Shown here piece by piece: positions 1-7,218 of a DNA stretch of 23,896 nt. The DNA is taken from assembly GCA_964459205.1 (NCBI GenBank), contig CAYWKJ010000021.1:1-23896 (forward strand). The letters run 5' to 3'. The position numbers and the translations under genes are program-made. Source of the stretch: JABJMC01 sp964459205. GTDB taxonomy: Bacteria > Patescibacteriota > Gracilibacteria > UBA1369 > UBA12473. A model generated the notes under the pieces. It had not been told where the DNA came from and ran no database searches. It saw nothing but the letters and a program-made list of their open reading frames with translations. The first letter of the stretch is position 1. Every line of letters begins with the position of its first letter.

Positions 1-585
1 AGTAGCCCCCACATCAACCTTAAAAGTTTTCAAATCACGATTATTTACTCCAATAATTTTCGCGCCAGAATTAAGCGCTTTTTTAACTTCTTCTTCATTA
101 TGAGTTTCCACCAAAGCCTCCATTCCTAAATCTTGCGCCTGCTCCCGAAACTCACGCAATTTCTCTTCCTTCAAAATCGCCGCAATAAGTAATATTGCAT
201 CCGCCCCCATCTGCGCTGACTCTACAATTTGACGCTCATCAATAATAAAATCCTTCCGAATAACAGGTAAAAAAGTGCGCTTTCGAATTTTCGCAAAAAG
301 CTCCTTACTCCCCCCAAAAAACTGCTGATCCGTAACCACAGAAATCGCATCTGCCCCATTTTGCTCATAAACACGCACAATCTTCACTGGATCAGTATCC
401 GGACAAATCTGACCGCTACTGGGCGACGCCATTTTAATTTCCGCAATCAAAGATAAATGTTCCCGTCCCTTCAAAACCTTTTTAAACAAAAAACCACGAC
501 AACGTCCTGATTCCGGAATCTCGGGCTCACCCATCTCCGCCACTTCACGTTTTTTAACCTCTACAATGTCATCTAAAATACTCAT
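1..585 (-). CDS. trpC: Indole-3-glycerol phosphate synthase, 3' end missing
   Basis: Converts CdRP to indole-3-glycerol phosphate in tryptophan synthesis (cytosol, TIM barrel). The first 195 residues are present and the gene runs off the left edge of the window. The reading frame on the minus strand shows the IGPS core: LIAEIKMASPSSG at residues 46-58, FFGGS near 89, IRKDFI at 109-114, GMEALVE at 154-160 and GVNNRDL at 179-185. By comparison with the family the catalytic and binding residues are E49, K51, K111, E160 and N181, and all are there. The start codon overlaps the trpD stop (ATGA), so it is translationally coupled to trpD and is the last visible gene of the trp operon. No Shine-Dalgarno is seen. 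Function is confident; what follows trpC cannot be seen. Confidence 0.93.
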   Translation of the reverse strand, partial: MSILDDIVEVKKREVAEMGEPEIPESGRCRGFLFKKVLKGREHLSLIAEIKMASPSSGQICPDTDPVKIVRVYEQNGADAISVVTDQQFFGGSKELFAKIRKRTFLPVIRKDFIIDERQIVESAQMGADAILLIAAILKEEKLREFREQAQDLGMEALVETHNEEEVKKALNSGAKIIGVNNRDLKTFKVDVGAT

Positions 586-1565
586 ACCTGGTGGCTTAAC
601 GAAATATACTTATGAAAAAGATCGTAAGCACGACCCGTATCAAGCGCGCTCAAAGCCAATTCATAGCCTTCCTCCATAGTTTTAGCTTTATCAGCCAGCA
701 AAAATCCCGCCGCACTATTTAACAAAACCAAATCACGCACTGGACCCGAAATATCACCAGTCATCACTCCCTCAAAAATCTCCGCATTCTGCGCTGCATC
801 TCCTCCTTTAATTTTCTTAAATTTAACCGGTTTAATGCCAACCTTCTTTGGGTCAAACTCATAAAAAGATAAATGCCCATTTTTAAGCTCAAAAATATTA
901 GTTTTGCCAGTGATAGTTATTTCATCCAAACCATCACTGCCATGAACCACCATCACTCGCTCATGCCCAAGATTTTTAAGAACCTCAATCATTTTTTTGC
1001 CAGATTCTAAATCAGACACACCTAAAATCTGACGGCGCACGGACGCCGGGTTAGTAAGTGGCCCAAGAAGATTAAAAACCGTACGCCGTGCAAGTTTTCG
1101 ACGCACCGGCATCACATGTTTCATCGCCGGATGATAAAACGGAGCAAACATAAAACCAATTCCCAGCTTTTTAAGCGTTTCCTCAACCTGCTTAGGCCCT
1201 AATTCAATCTTAGCCCCCAACTTTTCTAAAACATCAAAACTACCGCATCGACCACTCGCCGCGCGATTACCATGCTTAGCCACTGGCACTTTCCCTGCCG
1301 CCAACACAAAAGCCGTCATGGTCGAAGCATTCACCCTCTGTAAACCAGATCCACCCGTTCCACAAGTATCCACGGCTTTCTCAAACCCAGTCACCGGATT
1401 TACAAATTCACGCATCACTTTTGCCATGCCAGTCAATTCTTCAATTGTCTCTCCCCGATCTGCTAATTCCACTAAAAGCGCCTCCATTTCACTATCCTCC
1501 ATCTCGCCTTGAAGCATTCGTTCCATCAATTCAGCAGCCTGTTTTTCGGTATAAGGATTAGACAT
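582..1565 (-). CDS. trpD: Anthranilate phosphoribosyltransferase
   Basis: Transfers phosphoribose from PRPP to anthranilate, second step of the tryptophan branch. The 327-residue length is normal for the family. The PRPP-binding glycine loop is DTCGTGGSG at 66-74; NAST follows at 79-82, KHGNRA at 97-102, and a GSFDVLEKLG segment where the family has GSADVLEALG. HPAMKHVMPVRR and NLLGPLTNP, typical of TrpD, come after. The start overlaps the trpG stop by 8 nt and the TGA stop overlaps the trpC start, so trpG-trpD-trpC are coupled. The TGA stop also indicates that UGA is not recoded here. It is a stand-alone protein, not fused to TrpG as in enterics. Confidence 0.96.
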   Translation of the reverse strand: MSNPYTEKQAAELMERMLQGEMEDSEMEALLVELADRGETIEELTGMAKVMREFVNPVTGFEKAVDTCGTGGSGLQRVNASTMTAFVLAAGKVPVAKHGNRAASGRCGSFDVLEKLGAKIELGPKQVEETLKKLGIGFMFAPFYHPAMKHVMPVRRKLARRTVFNLLGPLTNPASVRRQILGVSDLESGKKMIEVLKNLGHERVMVVHGSDGLDEITITGKTNIFELKNGHLSFYEFDPKKVGIKPVKFKKIKGGDAAQNAEIFEGVMTGDISGPVRDLVLLNSAAGFLLADKAKTMEEGYELALSALDTGRAYDLFHKYISLSHQV

Positions 1566-2148
1566 TTAAAAAATTCTTAAGAATAGTTTTACCCACATCA
1601 GTCCCAATACTTTCCGGATGAAACTGAATACCATACAAAGGCTTTTCGTGGTGCTGCAAAGCCATAATCAACTGATCCTCTACAGTCTCAGCCGTCACTA
1701 TTAAATCACTTGGAAAAGACTCTTTTTCAGCCATCAAAGAATGATAACGCATCGCTCCAAACTCCTCTGGCAACCCAGCCAAAATATTTGGATACGGAAG
1801 ATGTGCATCACCCAATCGTCCAACTTCAGAAACCTTACCATGCATAATCTCCGGCGCTTTCACCACGTTTCCACCATACAACAACGCAATTCCTTGATGT
1901 CCTAAACAAACACCCAAAACCGGCTTTTCGACCTGCAAAATCACTTCCTTACAAATCCCAAAATCCTTTTCTTTAGACGGATGCCCAGGCCCCGGCGAAA
2001 TCACAATGTGACTCGGATCCAATTTCTCAATTTCTTCTAAAGTAATTTCATCATTCCGATAAACCACCGGCTCTCCGCCCAACTCTCCCAAATATTGATA
2101 AAGGTTATAAGTAAATGAATCGTAATTGTCGATTATAAGAGTTTTCAT
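1558..2148 (-). CDS. trpG: Anthranilate synthase glutamine amidotransferase component II
   Basis: Supplies ammonia from glutamine to TrpE. This is a class I glutamine amidotransferase of 196 residues. The catalytic triad is visible: C81 in GVCLGHQGIA, and H177 and E179 in IQFHPES. The SPGPGHP oxyanion-region motif is at 51-57. In other bacteria one such subunit can serve both TrpE and PabB, but its place between trpE (9 bp upstream) and trpD (8-nt overlap) makes tryptophan synthesis the main role. No ribosome binding site is seen; the upstream bases are A/T-rich. Confidence 0.95.
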   Translation of the reverse strand: MKTLIIDNYDSFTYNLYQYLGELGGEPVVYRNDEITLEEIEKLDPSHIVISPGPGHPSKEKDFGICKEVILQVEKPVLGVCLGHQGIALLYGGNVVKAPEIMHGKVSEVGRLGDAHLPYPNILAGLPEEFGAMRYHSLMAEKESFPSDLIVTAETVEDQLIMALQHHEKPLYGIQFHPESIGTDVGKTILKNFLNV

Positions 2149-2157
2149 AAATAAAAA

Positions 2158-3495
2158 TTAGAGTACAGATAAACAGGATTTAGCCTTATGCAGGCATTCC
2201 TCATGCTCACGCTCGGGCACTGAATCATAAACAATCCCGGCCCCTGCTTGAATATAAGCTTTGTTGTTTTTACAGACCATGGTGCGAATCGCAATCGCAA
2301 AATCCATGTTTCCAGAAAAATCAAAATACCCCACCGCTCCTCCATAAATCCCGCGTTGCCGTTTCTCCAACCCAGAAATTAACTCTGCGGCCCGAATCTT
2401 AGGCGCTCCAGAAAGCGTTCCCGCTGGGAAACAAGCCCGAAAAACATCAAACATATCCTTATCCTCCCGCAGCATCCCGGTAACATCCGAAATCATGTGC
2501 ATAACAGAAGAAAATCGCTGAATATATTTTTCAGCTGGCACCTCCACCGTAGACACTTGCGCCACCCTTCCTACATCGTTTCGTCCCAAATCCACCAACA
2601 TCATATGCTCGGCTAGTTCCTTAGGATCCACCAAAAGTTCCGCCTCCAAACGCTTATCCTCTTCCTCATCTTTTCCCCGCGGACGTGTGCCAGCAATTGG
2701 CCGCACCAAAACCTCATTATTCTCTACTCGAACCAAAGTCTCTGGCGACGCCCCAACCACTGCAAAATCTTCAAACTGCAAAAAATACATATATGGCGAC
2801 GGATTCTTATGCCGCAATCCCCGATACAATTCAAACGGCGTTTTCTCCGTCTTAGCGGTAATAGAATGACTCACTACAATCTGAAAAACCTCTCCCTCCT
2901 CAATATGACGCTTACAATCTTTCACCTGCTCCAAAAACTCCTCCCGACTCGGTTCTAAATCAAACTCATCTGTCCCAGCCTGAGATTCAATAAAAGGAAT
3001 TTGCAATGGTGCCTGAATTTGTGCCAAAATCTCATTCATTGCTTCACCATCATTGCCTTCCTCCACTAAATAATAAAGTCGGGCTATATGTTTTAAATGA
3101 TCAAACGAAATCACCACTCGCGGTAAAAAGAAAAGCCCCTCTGGAATATCCATTGTCGCCCCTTTTTCAGGTTTAGGAATATTCTCTATATGTTGAATCA
3201 CCTCATAAGAAAAATATCCAACAAAACCTGCTACAAAACCTTCTTTCGCCGCCTCATCCATATCATAAGTCGCCATTTTATCTTTAATCACTTCTAAAGG
3301 GTCATCTCCTTCATCAAATTCCAAAACCTCAATCGGATCAAAACCAATAAATGAATAACGTCCCATTTCACCATCCTGCTCCGCACTTTCCAGCAAAAAT
3401 GAATACGGCTTATCCAAACAAAGCTTATAATAGAGCGATATCGGCGTTTCGGTATCCGATAAAATTTCCCGCGTTAATGTCCTGTATCGATTCAC
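2158..3495 (-). CDS. trpE: Anthranilate synthase component I
   Basis: Makes anthranilate from chorismate with TrpG; the committed, feedback-regulated step. 445 residues, at the short end for TrpE. The N-terminal segment keeps LLES (34-37) and GRYSFIG (45-51), and NPSPYMYFL lies downstream; in characterised TrpE proteins these regions form the tryptophan feedback site, which argues for TrpE over PabB. The chorismate-binding domain shows VGASPETLV, RPIAGTRPRG, LVDLGRNDVGRV, FPAGTLSGAPK and AGAGIVYDSVPE. The start codon is GTG at 3495, chosen because it gives the family N-terminus. There is no Shine-Dalgarno in the 27-bp A/T-rich gap after trpR. Confidence 0.96.
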   Translation of the reverse strand: MNRYRTLTREILSDTETPISLYYKLCLDKPYSFLLESAEQDGEMGRYSFIGFDPIEVLEFDEGDDPLEVIKDKMATYDMDEAAKEGFVAGFVGYFSYEVIQHIENIPKPEKGATMDIPEGLFFLPRVVISFDHLKHIARLYYLVEEGNDGEAMNEILAQIQAPLQIPFIESQAGTDEFDLEPSREEFLEQVKDCKRHIEEGEVFQIVVSHSITAKTEKTPFELYRGLRHKNPSPYMYFLQFEDFAVVGASPETLVRVENNEVLVRPIAGTRPRGKDEEEDKRLEAELLVDPKELAEHMMLVDLGRNDVGRVAQVSTVEVPAEKYIQRFSSVMHMISDVTGMLREDKDMFDVFRACFPAGTLSGAPKIRAAELISGLEKRQRGIYGGAVGYFDFSGNMDFAIAIRTMVCKNNKAYIQAGAGIVYDSVPEREHEECLHKAKSCLSVL

Positions 3496-3522
3496 CAGTA
3501 CAAATTGTTAAAAAAATAAAAT

Positions 3523-3783
3523 CTAAAGAAACAAATTAAACCCACCCTTACTATCTTTTAGGGCTTTTGCCCCGCGAGTAACCAAATCAATACTCACCCC
3601 AAGCTCTGCCTTAACTTTACGCTGAGATTTGCCCTCTGAAAGTCGTTTTACAATCTGCCAACGCTCCGCAACCTGCCCTAACTCAGAAGGCGTTAAAATA
3701 TCGCGCAAAAAGGATTCTGCCTCCCCCGTTGTCTTAAGCCGAGGAAATAATGTGAATAGTTCATCTAAATGTTCTTTGTTCAT
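3523..3783 (-). CDS. trpR: TrpR-family tryptophan repressor
   Basis: 86-residue all-helical DNA-binding protein of the Trp repressor family. LTPSELGQVAERWQIVKRL aligns with the enterobacterial core LTP...TRVRIVEELL, and the helix-turn-helix is residues 54-74, ending in VTRGAKALK (TRGSNSLK in E. coli). Residues equivalent to the tryptophan ligands of E. coli TrpR (T31, R41, T69-R70-G71) are present, so it is likely a true tryptophan-dependent repressor and not only a YerC-type relative. It is the first gene of the trp operon, 27 bp before trpE, behind a promoter with a TrpR-like operator. This predicts autoregulation of the whole operon. The function is inferred from homology and context. Confidence 0.88.
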   Translation of the reverse strand: MNKEHLDELFTLFPRLKTTGEAESFLRDILTPSELGQVAERWQIVKRLSEGKSQRKVKAELGVSIDLVTRGAKALKDSKGGFNLFL

Positions 3784-3795
3784 AGGTCATAATTA

Positions 3796-3823
3796 ATAAT
3801 GTACTGCTATGCCAGTACATTAT
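3796..3823. promoter_or_regulatory. Predicted TrpR operator
   Basis: A perfect inverted repeat with 11-bp arms (ATAATGTACTG at 3796-3806 and CAGTACATTAT at 3813-3823) and a 6-bp centre. It contains GTACT-N8-AGTAC, the half-sites and spacing of the E. coli trp operator (GTACT-AGTTAACT-AGTAC). It overlaps the -10 box of the trpR promoter, as the E. coli operator does. Binding is inferred. Confidence 0.82.
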
Positions 3824-3846
3824 AGCCATCGAAAAACTAAAGTCAA
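3819..3846 (-). promoter_or_regulatory. Promoter of the trpR-trpEGDC operon
   Basis: Reading on the minus strand: -35 TTGACT (3841-3846), 16-bp spacer, -10 TATAAT (3819-3824). Transcription would start near 3812, about 30 nt before the trpR ATG at 3783. The leader is too short for an attenuator or leader peptide, so repression at the overlapping operator is the visible control. The -35 lies 6 bp after the stop of the upstream FecR gene, with no terminator between. Confidence 0.85.
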
Positions 3847-3852
3847 GACAAA

Positions 3853-5544
3853 TTACGGCGCAACCCTATAAATCTCAAACACAAAACTATCACTTACGTT
3901 CCCCTCGGCATCCTCTGAATAAACTGTATAGGTATTAGTCCCCACATCATAATTCAAGTGCTGTTCTTCGGCGTAATAACTCCATTCGCCACTGCCAGCC
4001 ACAAACTTAGTTAACTGAAAATCATTCACATAAACATTTACCGCACTGGCACTAACCGTGCCCAAAACTAAAACTGACGCCTCGCTAGTTGTATAGGTTC
4101 CGCTCAACGCATCACCATTCAAACTAGTTACCGCGGGAGTTGTAAGAGGCTCGTCAGAAACTACTTCTTCAGTCGTCTCTTCCTCAACCACTTCTTCATC
4201 AGTCACAACTTCCTCTTCAGCAGTTGTCTCCTCCTCCACAACTTCTTCATCAGCCACAACCTCTTCCTCCGTGGTTTCTTCTTCCGCTACTTCCTCTTCA
4301 ACATCCAAAAATCCTTCTGAAACCTCAATAATTACCTCCACTGGATCACTTTCATAACCAGAGCCATTAACCGCCACAATTGTGAACAAATTACGACCTT
4401 CACGAAGATTTCCATAATCTAATGACATTCCATAGCGCCAATCTTCATCTCCAGCCTCAAAATGCTGCAACACATAAGCAAAACCACTACCATCAGCATC
4501 ATAACTAGTTACAGTTATTTCAGCTGTATTATCAGAAGCTGTCCCGTGAATTGAGTAAGGAAGCGTGTCTTCCTCAGTCAAAGTATAGGGGCTAGCTGTG
4601 GGGCTAGTCACTGTCACAACTGGTGGAGTTAAATCTTCCACTTCTTCCTCCTCCACAACCTCTTCTTCCTCAATAACCTCCTCTTCTATAACTTCTTCCT
4701 CTGGTAATTCACCTTCCAAGGTCACACTTACAACTGTTTCCGCAGTAGTTGAATCTTCAACTACTTCTTCCTCAGCCACAACGGCCAACATTTGAGCATC
4801 TTCAGCCTCATTCCACTCGTACCAATCTGTTGCTTTCCACTCATCCGAAAGCGCAGCTAACAATGAAACCGGCTGCCTAGCCATCATAGTTTCCATATCA
4901 GCGGCCGTAACCTCAATTTCTTGACCAACACCAACTTTAATCTGTTCTAGTACCACTTCACGATCCGAATCTTGCTCCAAAACCTCTACCAAAACTTCTC
5001 CTTCTATCACTCGAACGATTTCTCGATCAGTAATCCCAACCTCAAAAACCGTTCCATAAGAAGTCACCCGTAAATTATCAGTCAAAACAACCATCCTAAA
5101 CGCAGAATCACCAAAGTCCTCAACATTCAGCCATGCCGTTCCTGTACGAAGCGACAACGTAATCTCATCTAAATCTGTCCCTGTATCAATTTCGTCAATA
5201 TTAACTTTTGTCTCCTCATCCATGCGCACGTGCGAACCATTATAAAACTCTAATGTCCCCCTACTTTCTCTTTCAACAGAAAGCATATCGCCCTCCAAAA
5301 CTAATTGCTCATCATAAGCTTTGGTCCATTCTGTTTGGCCCCAAGGAAGAATTTCTGCTCCTCCCTCATCCAAATCTAGATAAATTTTGTTCTTAAGTTC
5401 AGTTTCGTGTTGATCAATAAAAGACCACACAAACTGGATAGCTAAAACAGATATAATTCCGCCAAAAATAATTAAAAGAAACGGCCAAAGAAATTCCATG
5501 AAACGTTTCTGACGGCGAATATGAGATCGACGACGCCGAGGCAT
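3853..5544 (-). CDS. Membrane-anchored FecR-domain protein with Ig-like repeats
   Basis: 563 residues. A basic N-terminus (RRRR, RRQKR) is followed by one membrane segment at about 17-41, giving a short cytoplasmic tail and a large external part. Residues about 75-215 resemble a FecR domain (GDMLSVERESRGTLEFYNGSHVRMDEETKV, a turn-rich beta structure, cut here to its key motif GSHVRMDEE). Two Ig-like beta domains (about 312-410 and 470-563) are separated by Glu/Val/Thr-rich linkers (about 255-310 and 415-465) built of VVEEE/TTEEE repeats. No sigma-regulator partner or TonB receptor is nearby, so classical iron signalling is unlikely; a surface or wall-associated role is more plausible. The linker repeats may vary in length between strains. 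The gene ends 6 bp before the trpR -35 box. Confidence 0.72.
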   Translation of the reverse strand: MPRRRRSHIRRQKRFMEFLWPFLLIIFGGIISVLAIQFVWSFIDQHETELKNKIYLDLDEGGAEILPWGQTEWTKAYDEQLVLEGDMLSVERESRGTLEFYNGSHVRMDEETKVNIDEIDTGTDLDEITLSLRTGTAWLNVEDFGDSAFRMVVLTDNLRVTSYGTVFEVGITDREIVRVIEGEVLVEVLEQDSDREVVLEQIKVGVGQEIEVTAADMETMMARQPVSLLAALSDEWKATDWYEWNEAEDAQMLAVVAEEEVVEDSTTAETVVSVTLEGELPEEEVIEEEVIEEEEVVEEEEVEDLTPPVVTVTSPTASPYTLTEEDTLPYSIHGTASDNTAEITVTSYDADGSGFAYVLQHFEAGDEDWRYGMSLDYGNLREGRNLFTIVAVNGSGYESDPVEVIIEVSEGFLDVEEEVAEEETTEEEVVADEEVVEEETTAEEEVVTDEEVVEEETTEEVVSDEPLTTPAVTSLNGDALSGTYTTSEASVLVLGTVSASAVNVYVNDFQLTKFVAGSGEWSYYAEEQHLNYDVGTNTYTVYSEDAEGNVSDSFVFEIYRVAP

Positions 5545-5570
5545 AATAAATAGGTTATAAAGTGGTACGT

Positions 5571-5599
5571 AAAATAGTGGATTTTTGGGTTTCTGTAAA
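5571..5599 (-). promoter_or_regulatory. Possible promoter for the FecR-domain gene
   Basis: Minus strand TTTACA (5594-5599), 17-bp spacer, TATTTT (5571-5576), about 27 nt before the ATG at 5544. The -35 matches 5 of 6 and the -10 4 of 6. A DnaA-box-like AAATCCACT spans the spacer/-10 junction. Confidence 0.35.
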
Positions 5600-5644
5600 G
5601 GAAAAAGGACAAAGTGGATAACTATTTTTTCAACTGGAAGGAAC

Positions 5645-5668
5645 CTTTGAGGATCATGATCCTCAAAG
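5645..5668. repeat. 24-bp perfect palindrome downstream of dnaA
   Basis: Arms CTTTGAGGAT (5645-5654) and ATCCTCAAAG (5659-5668) around CATG. It holds two GATC sites. It can form a 10-bp hairpin, but neither side is followed by a T-run, so it does not read as a standard terminator. A protein-binding site or an element of an origin is possible. Confidence 0.8.
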
Positions 5669-5728
5669 AACCCCTCTCCTTACGGGGACGTTTTCAAAAA
5701 CATCATCCACTTTTCTAAAAGCTACTCT

Positions 5729-7153
5729 TTATAGCCCCATCTCCTGTTTAAGGGCATTCACATCCCGCATTAATCTTTGATCCTTGCGCATGGCCTTTAT
5801 AATCTTATCTACGGCGTGCATTACGGTTGTATGATTTCTCCCAAACTCCTCGCCAATTTGCTCATAAGAGGATTGGAGTTCCTTACGAATCAAGTACATA
5901 CAAATTTGGCGCGGGACCAAAACTTCTTTCTTACGAGCTGAGCCAGTCACATCGCTCTTGGTTAATTTAAAGTAATCAGCCACAATGTCGATCACGTCAT
6001 CCGCTGTCTTGGCGAGTGATTTATGCTCACGACCCTCATCCAAAACCGCAAATTCACCACCACGGTTAAGCTTTTTCATAATTTGCGCCACCGAACGAAT
6101 AGTTGGCGTAGCTTGTTCTAATTCATACTGCGCAATAGCCTGCAAAAGCACTCCTTCTAGCTCCCGAATACTGTGATGCACATTATAAGCCATAAACTCT
6201 AAAACATCGCTGGGGAGAAGCACTTGATACTCCCGACATTTAGAATGCAAAATCGCAAGTCGCGTCTCATAATCAGGGAATTGCACATCAACAATCATTC
6301 CCATTTCAAAACGACTCACCAAACGATCTTCAATATCACGAAGTTCCTTAGGCGGACGATCTGCACTCAAAATAATCTGCTTATTCGCGTCATAAAGCTC
6401 ATTAAAATTATGGAAAAACTCCTCCTGTGTACGCTCCTTATTCGCTAAGAACTGAATATCATCAATAATCAAACAATCAACATTGCGATATTTATGCTTA
6501 AAAGACTTAGATTTTTGATTCCGAATCGCTTCTACAATTTCATTCATAAATTTTTCAGAAGTCATATAAGCCACCACTGCATTTGGGTTATGACGAATAA
6601 TCGCATTACCAGTGGCCTGCAAAAGATGAGTTTTCCCGAGTCCTACTCCTCCATATACAAAAAGTGGATTATAAGCGCTACCCGGACGTTTAGAGATCGC
6701 CATACAAGCCGCATGCGCTAATCTATTCTCGGGGCCAATAACATAATTTTCTAAAGTATATTTAGAATTCAAAGTTTTACTCCGGACACCATCCGTATTT
6801 ACTCGATATTCCTCTTTGCCAGGCATTTTGCGAACTTTCTTCTTAGGCTCAGAAAACTTGTTCACATCAACACTGCGATCATCTCCGGATTGTCCTAATT
6901 TACCATCTACTTCAAACAATACCTCGGTCACGGTTTCATCAACTGCCTTAACAGCCGTCAAAACATTTGGTCGATACTTATTTGCCACCCAATCACGGGA
7001 TAAAACCACTGGAAAACCAATCGTCAAAACCCCCTGTTCGCGCCCCAAAAGGGCCGTATGCTGAAACCAAGTCAAAAAATCAGAACGCTTAATTTGCGGC
7101 TCCAAGGCCTTCAAAGCCTCTATCCAAAAATCACGATGAGAAGTATCTGACAT
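5729..7153 (-). CDS. dnaA: Chromosomal replication initiator DnaA
   Basis: AAA+ ATPase that binds DnaA boxes and opens oriC. The start chosen is ATG 7153 (474 residues, MSDTSHRDFWIEAL), because domain I begins there as in other DnaA proteins. The longer GTG reading from 7210 adds 19 residues that match nothing and overlaps a possible promoter. In the shorter numbering Walker A GGVGLGKT is at 168-175, Walker B CLIIDDIQFL at about 227-236, then sensor 1 (IILSADRPP) and EDRLVSRF. The C-terminal domain IV has the DnaA signature GRNHTTVMHAVDKI. dnaN is not beside it; the neighbours are a repeat protein upstream and a FecR protein downstream. No Shine-Dalgarno is visible. Confidence 0.96.
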   Translation of the reverse strand: MSDTSHRDFWIEALKALEPQIKRSDFLTWFQHTALLGREQGVLTIGFPVVLSRDWVANKYRPNVLTAVKAVDETVTEVLFEVDGKLGQSGDDRSVDVNKFSEPKKKVRKMPGKEEYRVNTDGVRSKTLNSKYTLENYVIGPENRLAHAACMAISKRPGSAYNPLFVYGGVGLGKTHLLQATGNAIIRHNPNAVVAYMTSEKFMNEIVEAIRNQKSKSFKHKYRNVDCLIIDDIQFLANKERTQEEFFHNFNELYDANKQIILSADRPPKELRDIEDRLVSRFEMGMIVDVQFPDYETRLAILHSKCREYQVLLPSDVLEFMAYNVHHSIRELEGVLLQAIAQYELEQATPTIRSVAQIMKKLNRGGEFAVLDEGREHKSLAKTADDVIDIVADYFKLTKSDVTGSARKKEVLVPRQICMYLIRKELQSSYEQIGEEFGRNHTTVMHAVDKIIKAMRKDQRLMRDVNALKQEMGL

Positions 7154-7183
7154 AAATTGGAAGGTCCAAAAAATCGGGCTTAC

Positions 7184-7212
7184 ATCATAATGAGCCACCG
7201 CCAAAGACACAA
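7184..7212 (-). promoter_or_regulatory. Possible dnaA promoter
   Basis: Minus strand TTGTGT (7207-7212), 17-bp spacer, TATGAT (7184-7189), about 31 nt before ATG 7153. The -10 matches 5 of 6, the -35 only 3 of 6. It supports the shorter dnaA start. Confidence 0.4.
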
Positions 7213-7218
7213 GGGATT

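Larger units (their letters stand above)
5545..5728. other. dnaA-proximal intergenic region, possible oriC
   Basis: 184 bp between the 3' end of dnaA and the FecR gene. It contains one near-consensus DnaA box (TTATCCACT on the minus strand, 5613-5621, 8 of 9), weaker relatives at 5576-5584 (AAATCCACT) and 5704-5712 (TCATCCACT, plus strand), an A/T-rich left part, and a 24-bp palindrome with two GATC sites. These are common ingredients of an origin beside dnaA, but box number and quality are modest. Confidence 0.35.

Noticed and set aside
582..584. UGA recoding (Gracilibacteria/Absconditabacteria code)
   Set aside because: TGA ends trpD, pilT and other genes at the expected family length, and Gly and Trp positions use normal codons.
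5645..5668. Palindrome as the dnaA terminator
   Set aside because: The hairpin is good but neither strand has a T-run after it.
7154..7210. Longer GTG-started dnaA
   Set aside because: The 19 extra residues match no DnaA N-terminus and overlap a possible promoter; domain I begins at the ATG at 7153.
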